Source: Butyrivibrio proteoclasticus P6B7 (GTDB lineage Bacteria; Bacillota; Clostridia; Lachnospirales; Lachnospiraceae). From it: a stretch of DNA of 64,000 nucleotides. Location of the stretch: NCBI RefSeq assembly GCF_000622085.1, contig NZ_JHWL01000004.1, forward strand, positions 62,001 through 126,000, written 5' to 3'. Position numbers and translations under genes: made by a program. The notes beneath the pieces are model-generated. The model did not search any database, was not told the origin of the DNA, and worked only from the letters and a program-made list of their open reading frames with translations. Shown one piece after another: positions 44,954 through 52,969 of the stretch; positions within the stretch are counted from its first letter, which is position 1; the number at the start of each line of letters is the position of its first letter.

Positions 44954-45171
44954 GCCCCAGGCAGCGAATAAGCATGCCTGGGGTTTGTTTGTGAAACGCC
45001 ATCCGTAAACCAAAATATATTCACCGTCGCTCGTAGTTTTTAGGGTGAAGGTTATATAAGGAGATAGGGTATGAACCCTAAAAACTAAAATCGCTCCTTG
45101 TGAATATATTTTGGTTTATGGATGGCGTATTTACGTTAACGAAGAGGCTCGCTTATTCGCTTGCCTGGGGC
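44954..45171. repeat. 218-bp nested inverted-repeat element after glyA
   Basis: Three pairs of arms nest inside each other. Outer: 44955-44973 with 45151-45170 (one bulged base). Middle: 44996-45024 with 45100-45128 (28 of 29 match). Inner: 45034-45046 with 45075-45087 (13 of 13). The ends read GCCCCAGG and CCTGGGGC, exactly as in the element at 61134-61312. No coding frame or obvious target-site duplication is seen. The whole could form one long imperfect RNA stem. Confidence 0.75.
44955..44990 (+). terminator. Terminator of glyA
   Basis: CCCCAGGCA (44955-44963) pairs with TGCCTGGGG (44975-44983), followed by TTTGTTT. The same left arm can pair instead with 45151-45170, so two structures compete. 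Confidence 0.8.
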
Positions 45172-45460
45172 TATTAATAAAAAAGGATACTTATAGTAAC
45201 TTACTTTACCAGCTCTGGCATTTCCTTCTTTAGGCCTTTCCCTTGTAAATTTTCAGAAATTTGAACGTTTGTTTTTGGAGTGGGAATGGAACTGTCGATA
45301 CATTTTCAGAAGGTGAATCATAGATGAAATAAGGGTCTGATTTTTAACAATGTAAATGTACAGAATTGTGTATAATGAATATACAATTATGTTAATTGGC
45401 TGAATATAGAACAATTATAAGTGAATAATCAAAATAATGGCATGATATTTCAAAAATGTA
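45172..45460. other. AT-rich stretch without recognised features
   Basis: I see no coding frame, RNA gene or clear promoter here. It separates the palindromic element from the promoter of the RNA candidate. A TATAAT-like word near 45372 has no convincing partner box. Confidence 0.5.
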
Positions 45461-45488
45461 TTGACAAATTATTTGGGTCGAGTATAAT
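45461..45488 (+). promoter_or_regulatory. Near-perfect promoter of the RNA candidate
   Basis: TTGACA (45461-45466), a 16-base spacer and TATAAT (45483-45488): both boxes match the vegetative consensus in full. Expected start about 45495. Confidence 0.8.
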
Positions 45489-45494
45489 AAAAGC

Positions 45495-45884
45495 ATCAAG
45501 AGAAACATTACTTCTCACAACAAGGTAATTGATCGTGAAGTTGATGGGAAAGAAAGGCAGGTACGGACCAAAGGGATACTAAGTCAAAATATTTAAGGAA
45601 AGGATGGTAAAGACCACCAGACAATTAAGCTTTAGTTTTAAAATGAATTTTTCTAAGTTTTGTAGGAAGTAACTAACAGCCCTTGAGTACATGAAGAGTG
45701 GTAATTGTATATTTCCATCTACAGCCACAGCATATGAATGCAATAGTTAATGGAAAGATGGTGCTGAGAATTCGGAGGACGGTCCATTGGACGCAGAAAA
45801 TTTTGAATTAGAAGAGTACTCGGTATGATGGGCAGAAGCAGGTAATATGATGAAGCTTCTGCCCTATTATTGTGCATTTTTTTG
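45495..45884 (+). ncRNA. Putative structured non-coding RNA, about 380 nt
   Basis: No coding frame with a ribosome site fits here, yet the segment follows a full-consensus promoter and ends with a perfect 10-bp hairpin (45830-45839 with 45855-45864) and, after 12 bases, a seven-T run. Internal pairings include GAGAA (45500) with TTCTC (45512), CATCAA (45494) with TTGATG (45541) and GTCC/GGAC near 45782-45792. Unpaired purine-rich stretches such as GGTACGGACCAAAGGG (about 45560) look like conserved RNA rather than spacer. I do not find tmRNA, RNase P or SRP hallmarks. The raiA motif of Firmicutes is a family worth testing, but I cannot confirm it. Confidence 0.55.
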
Positions 45885-45932
45885 TGGTAGAATATCTTTA
45901 TTAACGGGAGAAAACTTTTTGATGGGGAAGAT

Positions 45933-47228
45933 ATGAGTAGAATAGACGATTTAGACCTTGACGAGAAACGCTTGGCAAGGAGGCAGAAGCGTAGAAAGAG
46001 CCAGATTCAGGCTTTTATAGTATTAGGAGTATGTGTTCTTTTGATAGCAGGTGTTATTGGAACCGGAATACATTTCCTTAAGGAATTCATTAACGACAGA
46101 GCAGCAAGGAAGGCTGAAGAACAGGCAGCAAGTATTCAGGCATCGCTGGAGGCTCAGAACACAGTCATCGAGACACCCGAGGAAAATGAAGAGGTGCAGG
46201 AGATGAGCCAGACAGATCTTTTGGATGAGATAGTTAGTACCTGCATCAGCGAGATGCCCCTGGAGGATAAGGTTGCAGGTTTGTTTATAATAACTCCTGA
46301 GCAGCTTACAGGAGTGGACACAGCTGTTAAGGCTGGAAGCGGCACACAGTCAGCTCTGACAACATATGCTGTTGGCGGAATAGTATATTCAGGCAAGAAT
46401 ATCAAGTCAGAGGATCAGATAACAGATATGCTTGGCACCACAGCTTCCATGAGTAAATATCCTATATTTACCGTGGTTTCTGAGGATGGAAGTGATAGAG
46501 GAGCCATTACATCATCTATAGGCCTTGAGGGAATCGGTCCTATGACAGATCCTGATTTGGCAACATCAGCTGCGCAGGCCATTGGCAATACACTTTTCCA
46601 GTACAAGTTCAACTTTAACATTGCTCCACTTACAGATCTTTCTGAGAGCTCACCCTTTGGAACTGATCCAGAGGCAGCCAGAGGAACCATGGCAAGCTTT
46701 GTGACAGGAATGGAAGAGTCCGGAATCACCACATGTATGAGTATGTTCCCTGCAAGCCTTGATACCAAGGCAGGAATGGCAGTGGATGATAGAAGCGCTG
46801 AGGACCTTCAGGCGCAGTGCTACGGCATGTTTACAGATGCAATTGCAACAGGCCATCTCAATGCAGTTATGGTCAGCAATGGTTCTTTTCCATCTATAGC
46901 ATCTGACAATACGCCAGCATCGCTTTCCAAGGAAGTTATTGAGGGCCAGCTTAGAGGCGACCTTGGATTTGGAGGCATTGTAATTACAGCACCACTTAAT
47001 GAAGGGGCCATCACTGAGTATTACACATCAGAACAGGCCGTAGTTGAGGCTATCAAGGCAGGAGCAGACATGCTCTATTTGCCAGAGGACTTTGAGGCAG
47101 CCTACCAGGGCCTTTTAGAGGCAGTTCAGTCAGGTAAGATCTCAGAAGAGAGAATCGATGAGTCCTTAGCCCGTATTTACCGAGTTAAGTACGCTGACAG
47201 AGTGGATCAGATCACAGAAGGTAACTGA
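45933..47228 (+). CDS. Membrane-anchored GH3-like protein, probably catalytically inactive
   Basis: A 431-residue protein with a basic cytoplasmic N-terminus, one membrane helix (about residues 27-48), a charged spacer, and a beta-N-acetylhexosaminidase-like GH3 domain facing outward (EMPLEDKVAGLFIITPEQLTG, GGIVYSGKNIKSEDQI, FNFNIAPLTDL). In NagZ-type enzymes the loop KHFPGHG gives the acid/base and ISDD gives the nucleophile Asp. Here the matching segments read SMFPASL (near residue 272) and ITAPL (near 351), so both functions appear lost. It may act as a binding or structural protein in the wall. GGGGAAG precedes the ATG. Confidence 0.8.
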   Translation: MSRIDDLDLDEKRLARRQKRRKSQIQAFIVLGVCVLLIAGVIGTGIHFLKEFINDRAARKAEEQAASIQASLEAQNTVIETPEENEEVQEMSQTDLLDEIVSTCISEMPLEDKVAGLFIITPEQLTGVDTAVKAGSGTQSALTTYAVGGIVYSGKNIKSEDQITDMLGTTASMSKYPIFTVVSEDGSDRGAITSSIGLEGIGPMTDPDLATSAAQAIGNTLFQYKFNFNIAPLTDLSESSPFGTDPEAARGTMASFVTGMEESGITTCMSMFPASLDTKAGMAVDDRSAEDLQAQCYGMFTDAIATGHLNAVMVSNGSFPSIASDNTPASLSKEVIEGQLRGDLGFGGIVITAPLNEGAITEYYTSEQAVVEAIKAGADMLYLPEDFEAAYQGLLEAVQSGKISEERIDESLARIYRVKYADRVDQITEGN

Positions 47229-47283
47229 TGATTGGATATCTTTTGACACAACATATAACGTAACTCAAATAACACATAATAAA

Positions 47284-47316
47284 AGTCATAGCCCACACGA
47301 GCTATGACTTTTTTTA
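47284..47316 (+). terminator. Terminator of the GH3-like gene
   Basis: AGTCATAGC (47284-47292) pairs with GCTATGACT (47301-47309), followed by a long T run. Confidence 0.85.
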
Positions 47317-47461
47317 TGATAATAGGAAATTTCTCCGAAATTCCTATATCATAAAAAACGCTCCGCTATGGATGCGCACTCGCGCGATAGGTAAATGTTG
47401 CATAAATGCAACCGCGCTCGGCGCGAGCATGTTGCAAGCAACATGCTATCTTATATCCATA
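47311..47461. repeat. Cluster of palindromes downstream of the GH3-like gene
   Basis: An imperfect 22-bp stem (47311-47332 with 47337-47358, two bulges) is followed by nested pairs: TATGGAT/ATCCATA (47367, 47455), CTCGCGC/GCGCGAG (47379, 47421), GTTGCAT/ATGCAAC (47397-47412), CGCGC/GCGCG (47413-47425) and GCATGTTGC/GCAACATGC (47427-47446). Local GC content around 47360-47430 exceeds the surroundings. No coding frame is present. Confidence 0.65.
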
Positions 47462-47489
47462 TTAAATCTCTTTTACCAAGCACAAAGGC

Positions 47490-48371
47490 TTAATCTCTTG
47501 GCCTAAGATAGAAGTTACCCATCATTTCCTCAGTCTGAATAGAGTTAACGAAGGCCTTTGGATCAATCTCTTTAATTGCCGGGATCAGCTTACGTGTATC
47601 AGATGCGCTTACGATGGAGTACACGATCATCTTGTTGTTGTGTTCAAAAGAGCCTTCTCCATTTATGAGAGTAGCGCCGTGATTACACATAGAATATATC
47701 AGGCTGCAGACCTCCGATGGCTTATCCGTAACAATAAAGAGAGTTCTCTTTTGATAAGTCCTGTAAAGAGTGTGCAGAGCCTGGGTTGAAACGAACTGGA
47801 AAATAATTGAGTAAAGAGCCTTGTCCCAACCAAACAAATAGCCAGCCACCAGCAAAAGAACTGTATTTCCAAGAAGGATAATTGGGAAAGCATCGATACC
47901 TTTCTTCTGGGAGAGGAAGATGGAAATGAAGTCCGTTCCTCCACTTGTGGCGTCAACCTTAAGGCACATTGTAATGGCTACAGCATTGATAAGGCCGCCA
48001 AATACTGCGATTAATAACGGATCATTTGTTATTGTAACGCTTGGGATAAGGTCAACGAAAATACCGTTGGCAAACACCATTATCATGGAAAAAAGTGTGA
48101 ATCGCTTACCGATATATTTGTAACCGATATAGATTGGAACTGCATTTAGGATAACGTTGATAGGCGTATAGTAGACTTTGATTCCAAGATAGGTTTCAAA
48201 AATACGCTGAATGATGATGGTCAGACCTGTGGCGCCGCCTGGATACAGCTCGCCTGCGGATACGAAGGTCTTGATGTTAGAAGCCATCACGAAAGCTGCC
48301 ATAAGAACCACCGTAAGCCTTACGAGATCCCATCGCAATACTTTAACTAATTTCTTTTGCCTTTCTGACAT
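47490..48371 (-). CDS. YitT family membrane protein
   Basis: A 293-residue protein with five to six membrane helices (YitT_membrane/DUF161 region, GGATGLTIIIQRIFETYLGI) and a cytoplasmic C-terminal DUF2179 domain (TLFIVTDKPSEV...INGEGSFEHNNKMIVYSIVS). The function is not established. ACAGGGGA precedes the ATG on the minus strand. It stands alone between two plus-strand genes. Confidence 0.92.
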   Translation of the reverse strand: MSERQKKLVKVLRWDLVRLTVVLMAAFVMASNIKTFVSAGELYPGGATGLTIIIQRIFETYLGIKVYYTPINVILNAVPIYIGYKYIGKRFTLFSMIMVFANGIFVDLIPSVTITNDPLLIAVFGGLINAVAITMCLKVDATSGGTDFISIFLSQKKGIDAFPIILLGNTVLLLVAGYLFGWDKALYSIIFQFVSTQALHTLYRTYQKRTLFIVTDKPSEVCSLIYSMCNHGATLINGEGSFEHNNKMIVYSIVSASDTRKLIPAIKEIDPKAFVNSIQTEEMMGNFYLRPRD

Positions 48372-48509
48372 AAAAATCCCCTGTTAACATATACTCTGTG
48401 GTTTACATACACACATAATCAGTATACAACATAACTTAAAGAAATAGTATTGCCAAAATGCCCCGAAACTAATAAAATATTGCCCGTATAATTATATGGA
48501 GGACTAATT

Positions 48510-49487
48510 TTGGTACCAGGATTATTAAAATATATAATTTGGGGCATAATAACCCTTATAATACTGATTCTTTCCATCAAGATGGCTTATCACTGCAAGA
48601 AGAGGAACTATAGCGCTCTTCTTATTATTGTTGCCTGCATTGGAGCCTTTTCTCTTGGTGGTTTCATTGCAACTACAGTTAGCGGAGTGATACACTACAG
48701 GACTGTTACTGAGTATATCAACAGCCACAAGTCTGCAGATGGCGAGGCTTTAGAGTCAGACCAGGAAGAGGACGTGGTCCTGTCAGATGGCACCTCTGAG
48801 TTAAAAGAGCTAGAGTCTGGAGCCGCAGCTTCTAATAGTGAGGAAGACCAGACAGATGAGTCCGCAACTGCTACTTCAGATGTCTTTGCAGCGGCTGAGG
48901 AAACAGAGGATCAGTCTGGAATCGTAGACACCATCAGCAGTGGCACAAACGGCTACGTGTTTCCTACCATGAGTGGCAACACCTACACCAGCAGCGTACT
49001 TGGCATTAAGTATACCAAGGGCTCTGACTGGAAGTTTGCCGATGAGCAGGGCCTTGCAAGCCACGACGGAGTTACATCCGATAACTTCTTTGAGAACCTC
49101 TACACAGACATCATGAACAATAACAGCTACAGATCAGAGATGTTTGCTGAGTCCAACGATGGCTACAAGACCGTTGGCGTTTCTGTAGTTTATTACGGTA
49201 AGGACACGGGTCTTTCTGAGAAGCTTGATAAGATGGTGGCAGAGTCTGGATTTGAAGATGAATCCCTTGTAGCTCAGAAGTACGGCGGAACTAAGGCCGA
49301 GACCTCAATTGAGACCACAACCTTTAAAGGCAACGAAGCCCGCAAGGTTACTCTTAAAGTGGACTACGAAAACGGAGCAGTTCTTTACTCTGACGTTTAC
49401 ATCTTTGGACACAACGGATTTATCGGAATCCTTACTATCAACAGCGTTAACGAGGATACATCCTCAATGTACAGCGCCTTTAATTAA
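48510..49487 (+). CDS. Unknown membrane-anchored extracytoplasmic protein
   Basis: A 325-residue protein I do not recognise. It starts at TTG 48510, supported by GGAGG (48498-48502) seven bases before. Two hydrophobic helices (about residues 5-25 and 33-57) are followed by an acidic Ser/Glu/Asp-rich low-complexity stretch (about 75-145) and a folded C-terminal domain of about 160 residues (SSVLGIKYTKGSDWKFADE ... GNEARKVTLKVDY). That layout recalls small secreted PsbP/Mog1-like domains, but this is a weak impression. A strong terminator follows. Confidence 0.75.
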   Translation: MVPGLLKYIIWGIITLIILILSIKMAYHCKKRNYSALLIIVACIGAFSLGGFIATTVSGVIHYRTVTEYINSHKSADGEALESDQEEDVVLSDGTSELKELESGAAASNSEEDQTDESATATSDVFAAAEETEDQSGIVDTISSGTNGYVFPTMSGNTYTSSVLGIKYTKGSDWKFADEQGLASHDGVTSDNFFENLYTDIMNNNSYRSEMFAESNDGYKTVGVSVVYYGKDTGLSEKLDKMVAESGFEDESLVAQKYGGTKAETSIETTTFKGNEARKVTLKVDYENGAVLYSDVYIFGHNGFIGILTINSVNEDTSSMYSAFN

Positions 49488-49492
49488 AACAT

Positions 49493-49533
49493 AACGCTAT
49501 CATCAGTACTTGCTGGTGATAGCGTTTTCTTTT
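49493..49533. terminator. Terminator between the unknown gene and the AraC regulator
   Basis: AACGCTATCA (49493-49502) pairs with TGATAGCGTT (49517-49526), followed by TTCTTTTT on the plus strand. On the minus strand a weaker T-rich stretch follows. Confidence 0.8.
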
Positions 49534-50516
49534 TACATTATTCGGTATTGTCTTGGGCTCATGCCAAAGCTTCGCCTAAAGAGACGGTGGAAGAAGCTGG
49601 TGTTGTCATAGCCTATCATCACGGAGATGTCAGCCACGGGAATATCGGTGTTTTTTAGAAGCTCACAGGCCTTTGTGAGCTTTTTATTTTGCAATAATTC
49701 CTTGAAGGTACTGCCGGTGTTTTTCTTGATCATGCGGCTTAGGGTGTATTCATTTTCCTTCTGATCACGGGCAAAGGCCGACAGGGTAGCATCCTGGAAG
49801 TGCTCGTCAATGTATCTTAGTAGGGCAAACATAACCTCCTGCTCGTAGGAACGCCTTGAAACCCTGATGGCGTCAGTGTGCTCAAGGAGATTAAGGAAAA
49901 GAAGTCCCATGGTCACCTGATTGATCATTCTGCCGCCCTCGTTATCTGAGAGCATGTTCCAAATGAGATTCTCCATAATGTTCTGGATCTGTGGAACTTC
50001 GGAAACCTTGAAATACAGGAAGTTACCGTCGATATCCTTGGAAGTTAAGCAGCTTACCAGGAAATCCTTAAGGGCACTGTCATTTTCCTTCATCATGGAA
50101 AAGGCTGTATCAAAGAAGGCCGGCAGAATCATGAAATTCACCGCAATATCTCTTTCACTGGCAGGCAGAATCTCCTGTTTGGCGTGCTGATTAAGGAATA
50201 AAAGATCTCCCTCCTTCAGCGTGATCCTCTGCCCATCCACGATGTGGGTGGTCTCTCCCTGGCACATGTAGATAAACTCCACGTAGTTGTGGGTGTGGAG
50301 AGGGAAGTGCACGAAACGCACGTGAGGACGCATATCGATGAGCTTGCCGTCCTGAAGGACTCTGGCAGCATCAATCTCATCCTCAGAGGATTTAGCTCTT
50401 TTGCCGGAGGGGCTGTCGCTGTAGTAAAGGGCTCTGTTGATCCGCTCTTCACCAGCAAGAATGGCCCTTTCCTCATCTGTAATTGTTCCAAGTATCTCAA
50501 TTAGTCGTTTATCCAT
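49533..50516 (-). CDS. AraC-family regulator, likely of the rhamnose operon
   Basis: A 327-residue regulator: a cupin-like ligand-binding domain with HFPLHTHNYVEFIYMCQGE and a C-terminal AraC DNA-binding domain with two helix-turn-helix units (ATLSAFARDQKENEYTLSRMIKK; IPVADISVMIGYDNTSFFHRLFRRSFG). It is divergent from rhaA, like RhaS/RhaR in other bacteria, so L-rhamnose response is the likely job. The ATG at 50516 is used; a TTG at 50552 would add 12 residues. Neither has a strong ribosome site. Confidence 0.85.
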   Translation of the reverse strand: MDKRLIEILGTITDEERAILAGEERINRALYYSDSPSGKRAKSSEDEIDAARVLQDGKLIDMRPHVRFVHFPLHTHNYVEFIYMCQGETTHIVDGQRITLKEGDLLFLNQHAKQEILPASERDIAVNFMILPAFFDTAFSMMKENDSALKDFLVSCLTSKDIDGNFLYFKVSEVPQIQNIMENLIWNMLSDNEGGRMINQVTMGLLFLNLLEHTDAIRVSRRSYEQEVMFALLRYIDEHFQDATLSAFARDQKENEYTLSRMIKKNTGSTFKELLQNKKLTKACELLKNTDIPVADISVMIGYDNTSFFHRLFRRSFGMSPRQYRIM

Positions 50517-50632
50517 ATATCCAAGTCTACAATCATCAGGTTCTAATTGCAAGAAAGGACGTAAAATTTGTTCACAACCGACCTTAAGATTTAGAAGTGA
50601 AGACTTTAATATAGAACTATAAACAAAGGATT

Positions 50633-50654
50633 AGCTCTTTTTACAAAAAGAGCT
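50633..50654. promoter_or_regulatory. Inverted repeat upstream of rhaA
   Basis: AGCTCTTTTT and AAAAAGAGCT form a perfect 10-bp inverted repeat around AC, about 70 bases before rhaA. It may be an operator or a leader hairpin; there is no T run after it. Confidence 0.4.
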
Positions 50655-50696
50655 GTCTCTGTATCAAAGGACACAAATGTAAGGAATATAAAAACA

Positions 50697-50710
50697 CATA
50701 AACGTTTTGG
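50697..50710 (+). promoter_or_regulatory. Possible cre-like site before rhaA
   Basis: CATAAACGTTTTGG partly matches the CcpA site consensus TGWAAACGNTTNCA and lies just before the ribosome site. Carbon catabolite control would fit a sugar operon, but the match is imperfect. Confidence 0.25.
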
Positions 50711-50723
50711 AAAGGGGATTACA

Positions 50724-51974
50724 ATGACAGTAAAAGAAAGATACAAAGACGCAAAAGCGCGCTATGCCAAGGTTGGAGTGGACACAGATAAGGCCCTTGA
50801 GGCTCTTTCTAAGATCAAGCTCTCAATGCACTGCTGGCAGGGAGATGACGTTATCGGCTTTGACCAGAAGGGACCTCTCACAGGAGGCATCCAGACCACA
50901 GGTAACTACCCATACAAGGCCACAACTCCAGAGGAGCTCATGGCTGACATGGATAAGACTTTTAGCTACGTGCCAGGTAAGCACAAGATCAACCTCCACG
51001 CTTCATATGCAATCTTTGAAGACGGCGAGTGGGCTGACAGAGATGCTTTAGAGCCTAAGCACTTTAAGAAATGGGCTGAGTTTGCCAAGGAGAGAGGCTT
51101 GGGTGTTGACTTTAACCCTACATATTTCAGCCATCCTAAGTCAGAGGTGGCAACACTTTCATCAGCAGACGAGGACATCAGGCAGTTCTGGATCAGACAC
51201 GGCCAGGCCTGCATCAGGATTTCTGAGTACTTCGCTGAACAGACAGGACAGACCTGTATGATGAACATCTGGATTCCTGACGGACTTAAGGACATTCCAG
51301 GGGACAGAAAGGCCCCTCGCGCAAGACTTAAGGATTCTCTTGATCAGATTCTTTCTATTGATTACGACAAGACTAAGGTAGCAGTTGCCGTTGAATCCAA
51401 GGTTTTTGGAATCGGCGCTGAGAGCTATACAGTTGGAAGCCACGAGTTCTACATGAACTACGCTGCCAAGAACGACGTAATGTGCCTTATCGACACAGGC
51501 CACTTCCACCCAACAGAGAACGTTGCTGATAAGCTTTCTTCAATGCTCCTGTTCTATGATAAGATGGCCCTTCACGTTTCACGCCCTGTCCGCTGGGATT
51601 CTGACCACGTTGTTATCTTCAATGATGATGCAAAAGATCTGGCTCAGGAGATCGTAAGAAACGGCGCCGACAGATTCTACATCGGCATGGACTACTTTGA
51701 CGCCAGCATCAACAGAATCTCTGCCTGGACCAACGGTATGAGGAACTTCCTCAAAGCCCTTATGTATGCTGAGCTGCAGCCAATGGACAAGCTGACTGCC
51801 CTTCAGGATTCCTGCAACTTTACAGAGCTTATGAGCCTTAACGAGCAGCTTAAGATGATGCCATTCGGAGATGTTTGGGATTACTACTGCGAGAAGAACG
51901 GCGTAGCCCTTGAAGGCGACTGGTTCGCAGACTGTGCAAAGTACGAGAAGGAAGTACTGTCCAAGCGAGGCTGA
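50724..51974 (+). CDS. rhaA: L-rhamnose isomerase
   Basis: A 416-residue metal-dependent isomerase converting L-rhamnose to L-rhamnulose. The segments SMHCWQGDDVIGFD, GGIQTTGNYPYKA and LIDTGHFHPTENVADK are characteristic and include metal ligands. AAAGGGGA precedes the ATG. First gene of rhaA-rhaD-rhaB. Confidence 0.96.
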   Translation: MTVKERYKDAKARYAKVGVDTDKALEALSKIKLSMHCWQGDDVIGFDQKGPLTGGIQTTGNYPYKATTPEELMADMDKTFSYVPGKHKINLHASYAIFEDGEWADRDALEPKHFKKWAEFAKERGLGVDFNPTYFSHPKSEVATLSSADEDIRQFWIRHGQACIRISEYFAEQTGQTCMMNIWIPDGLKDIPGDRKAPRARLKDSLDQILSIDYDKTKVAVAVESKVFGIGAESYTVGSHEFYMNYAAKNDVMCLIDTGHFHPTENVADKLSSMLLFYDKMALHVSRPVRWDSDHVVIFNDDAKDLAQEIVRNGADRFYIGMDYFDASINRISAWTNGMRNFLKALMYAELQPMDKLTALQDSCNFTELMSLNEQLKMMPFGDVWDYYCEKNGVALEGDWFADCAKYEKEVLSKRG

Positions 51975-52078
51975 GGCACAGAAGAGAATGATAGGACAAA
52001 AGAACTATCATATCAGAAATACATTACGTATATTCGGCGACATAGAATGATATGGAGCCGTACATAAAGGAGATTGAC

Positions 52079-52927
52079 ATGAAAGTACTAGATTCAAAAT
52101 TTGCTAAGGGATTCTGCCGTCTGTGTGTTGATGGCTTCTACCAGGGATGGCACGAGAGAAATGGCGGAAACCTCAGCTATAGAGTTAAACCAGAAGAGAT
52201 TGAAGAAGTAAAGGAAGAGCTTGATGAATCCGGAGAGTGGAAGGAAATCGGCACCACCGTTAAGGACCTTGCCGGCGAATACTTCATGGTAACCGGCTCA
52301 GGCAAATACTTTAGAAATGTAGAGATTGATCCAGCTGCCAACATCTGCCTTATCAAGGTGGATGAAGCCGGCGAGAAATATAAGATCGTCTGGGGCCTTG
52401 TGGAGGGCGGAAGACCAACATCAGAGCTTCCATCCCACCTTATGAATCTTGAAGTTTGTAAAAAGAGAGATCCCCAGATCCGCGTGGTTTATCACTGCCA
52501 CCCAGCTAACACCATCGCACTTACCTTCGTGCTTCCTCTTGAATCAGAAGTGTTCACAAGAGAAATCTGGGAGATGGCTACAGAGTGCCCAATCGTATTC
52601 CCAGAGGGCATCGGCATTGTGCCTTGGATGGTTCCTGGCGGAAGAGAGATCGCCGTTGCAACTTCAGAGATCATGAAGAGACAGGACGTTGCTATCTGGG
52701 CTCACCACGGCATGTTCGCCTGCGGAACAGACTTTGACATCACCTTTGGCCTTATGCACACAGTTGAAAAGGCCGCAGAAATCCTGGTTAAGGTAATGTC
52801 CATGACTAATCAGAAAAGACAGACCATTGAGCCAGCTGACTTTAGAGCCCTTAATGAACCTTTCGGCGTTCATATCAGCGAGGACTTCCTCTATGACAAA
52901 AAGAGCCGCATCATCGGTGAGAAGTGA
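52079..52927 (+). CDS. rhaD: Rhamnulose-1-phosphate aldolase
   Basis: A 282-residue class II aldolase splitting L-rhamnulose 1-phosphate to dihydroxyacetone phosphate and lactaldehyde. RNGGNLSYRV, the zinc ligands in YHCHPANT and the later AHHGMFACG fit the family. The ATG at 52079 follows AAGGAG; the earlier ATG at 52052 is less well placed. Confidence 0.95.
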   Translation: MKVLDSKFAKGFCRLCVDGFYQGWHERNGGNLSYRVKPEEIEEVKEELDESGEWKEIGTTVKDLAGEYFMVTGSGKYFRNVEIDPAANICLIKVDEAGEKYKIVWGLVEGGRPTSELPSHLMNLEVCKKRDPQIRVVYHCHPANTIALTFVLPLESEVFTREIWEMATECPIVFPEGIGIVPWMVPGGREIAVATSEIMKRQDVAIWAHHGMFACGTDFDITFGLMHTVEKAAEILVKVMSMTNQKRQTIEPADFRALNEPFGVHISEDFLYDKKSRIIGEK

Positions 52928-52969
52928 TATCAGTCAAACAGTAAACTAATGTATATGGGGAAAACTACT

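Noticed and set aside
45495..45884. tmRNA, RNase P RNA or SRP RNA
   Set aside because: No tRNA-like ends or tag frame, no GAGGAAAGTCC-type RNase P core, and no GGAAGCAGC-type SRP tip.
51988..52011. Terminator between rhaA and rhaD
   Set aside because: ATGATAG/CTATCAT is a weak AT-rich stem with a 10-base loop and no T run. The genes look co-transcribed.
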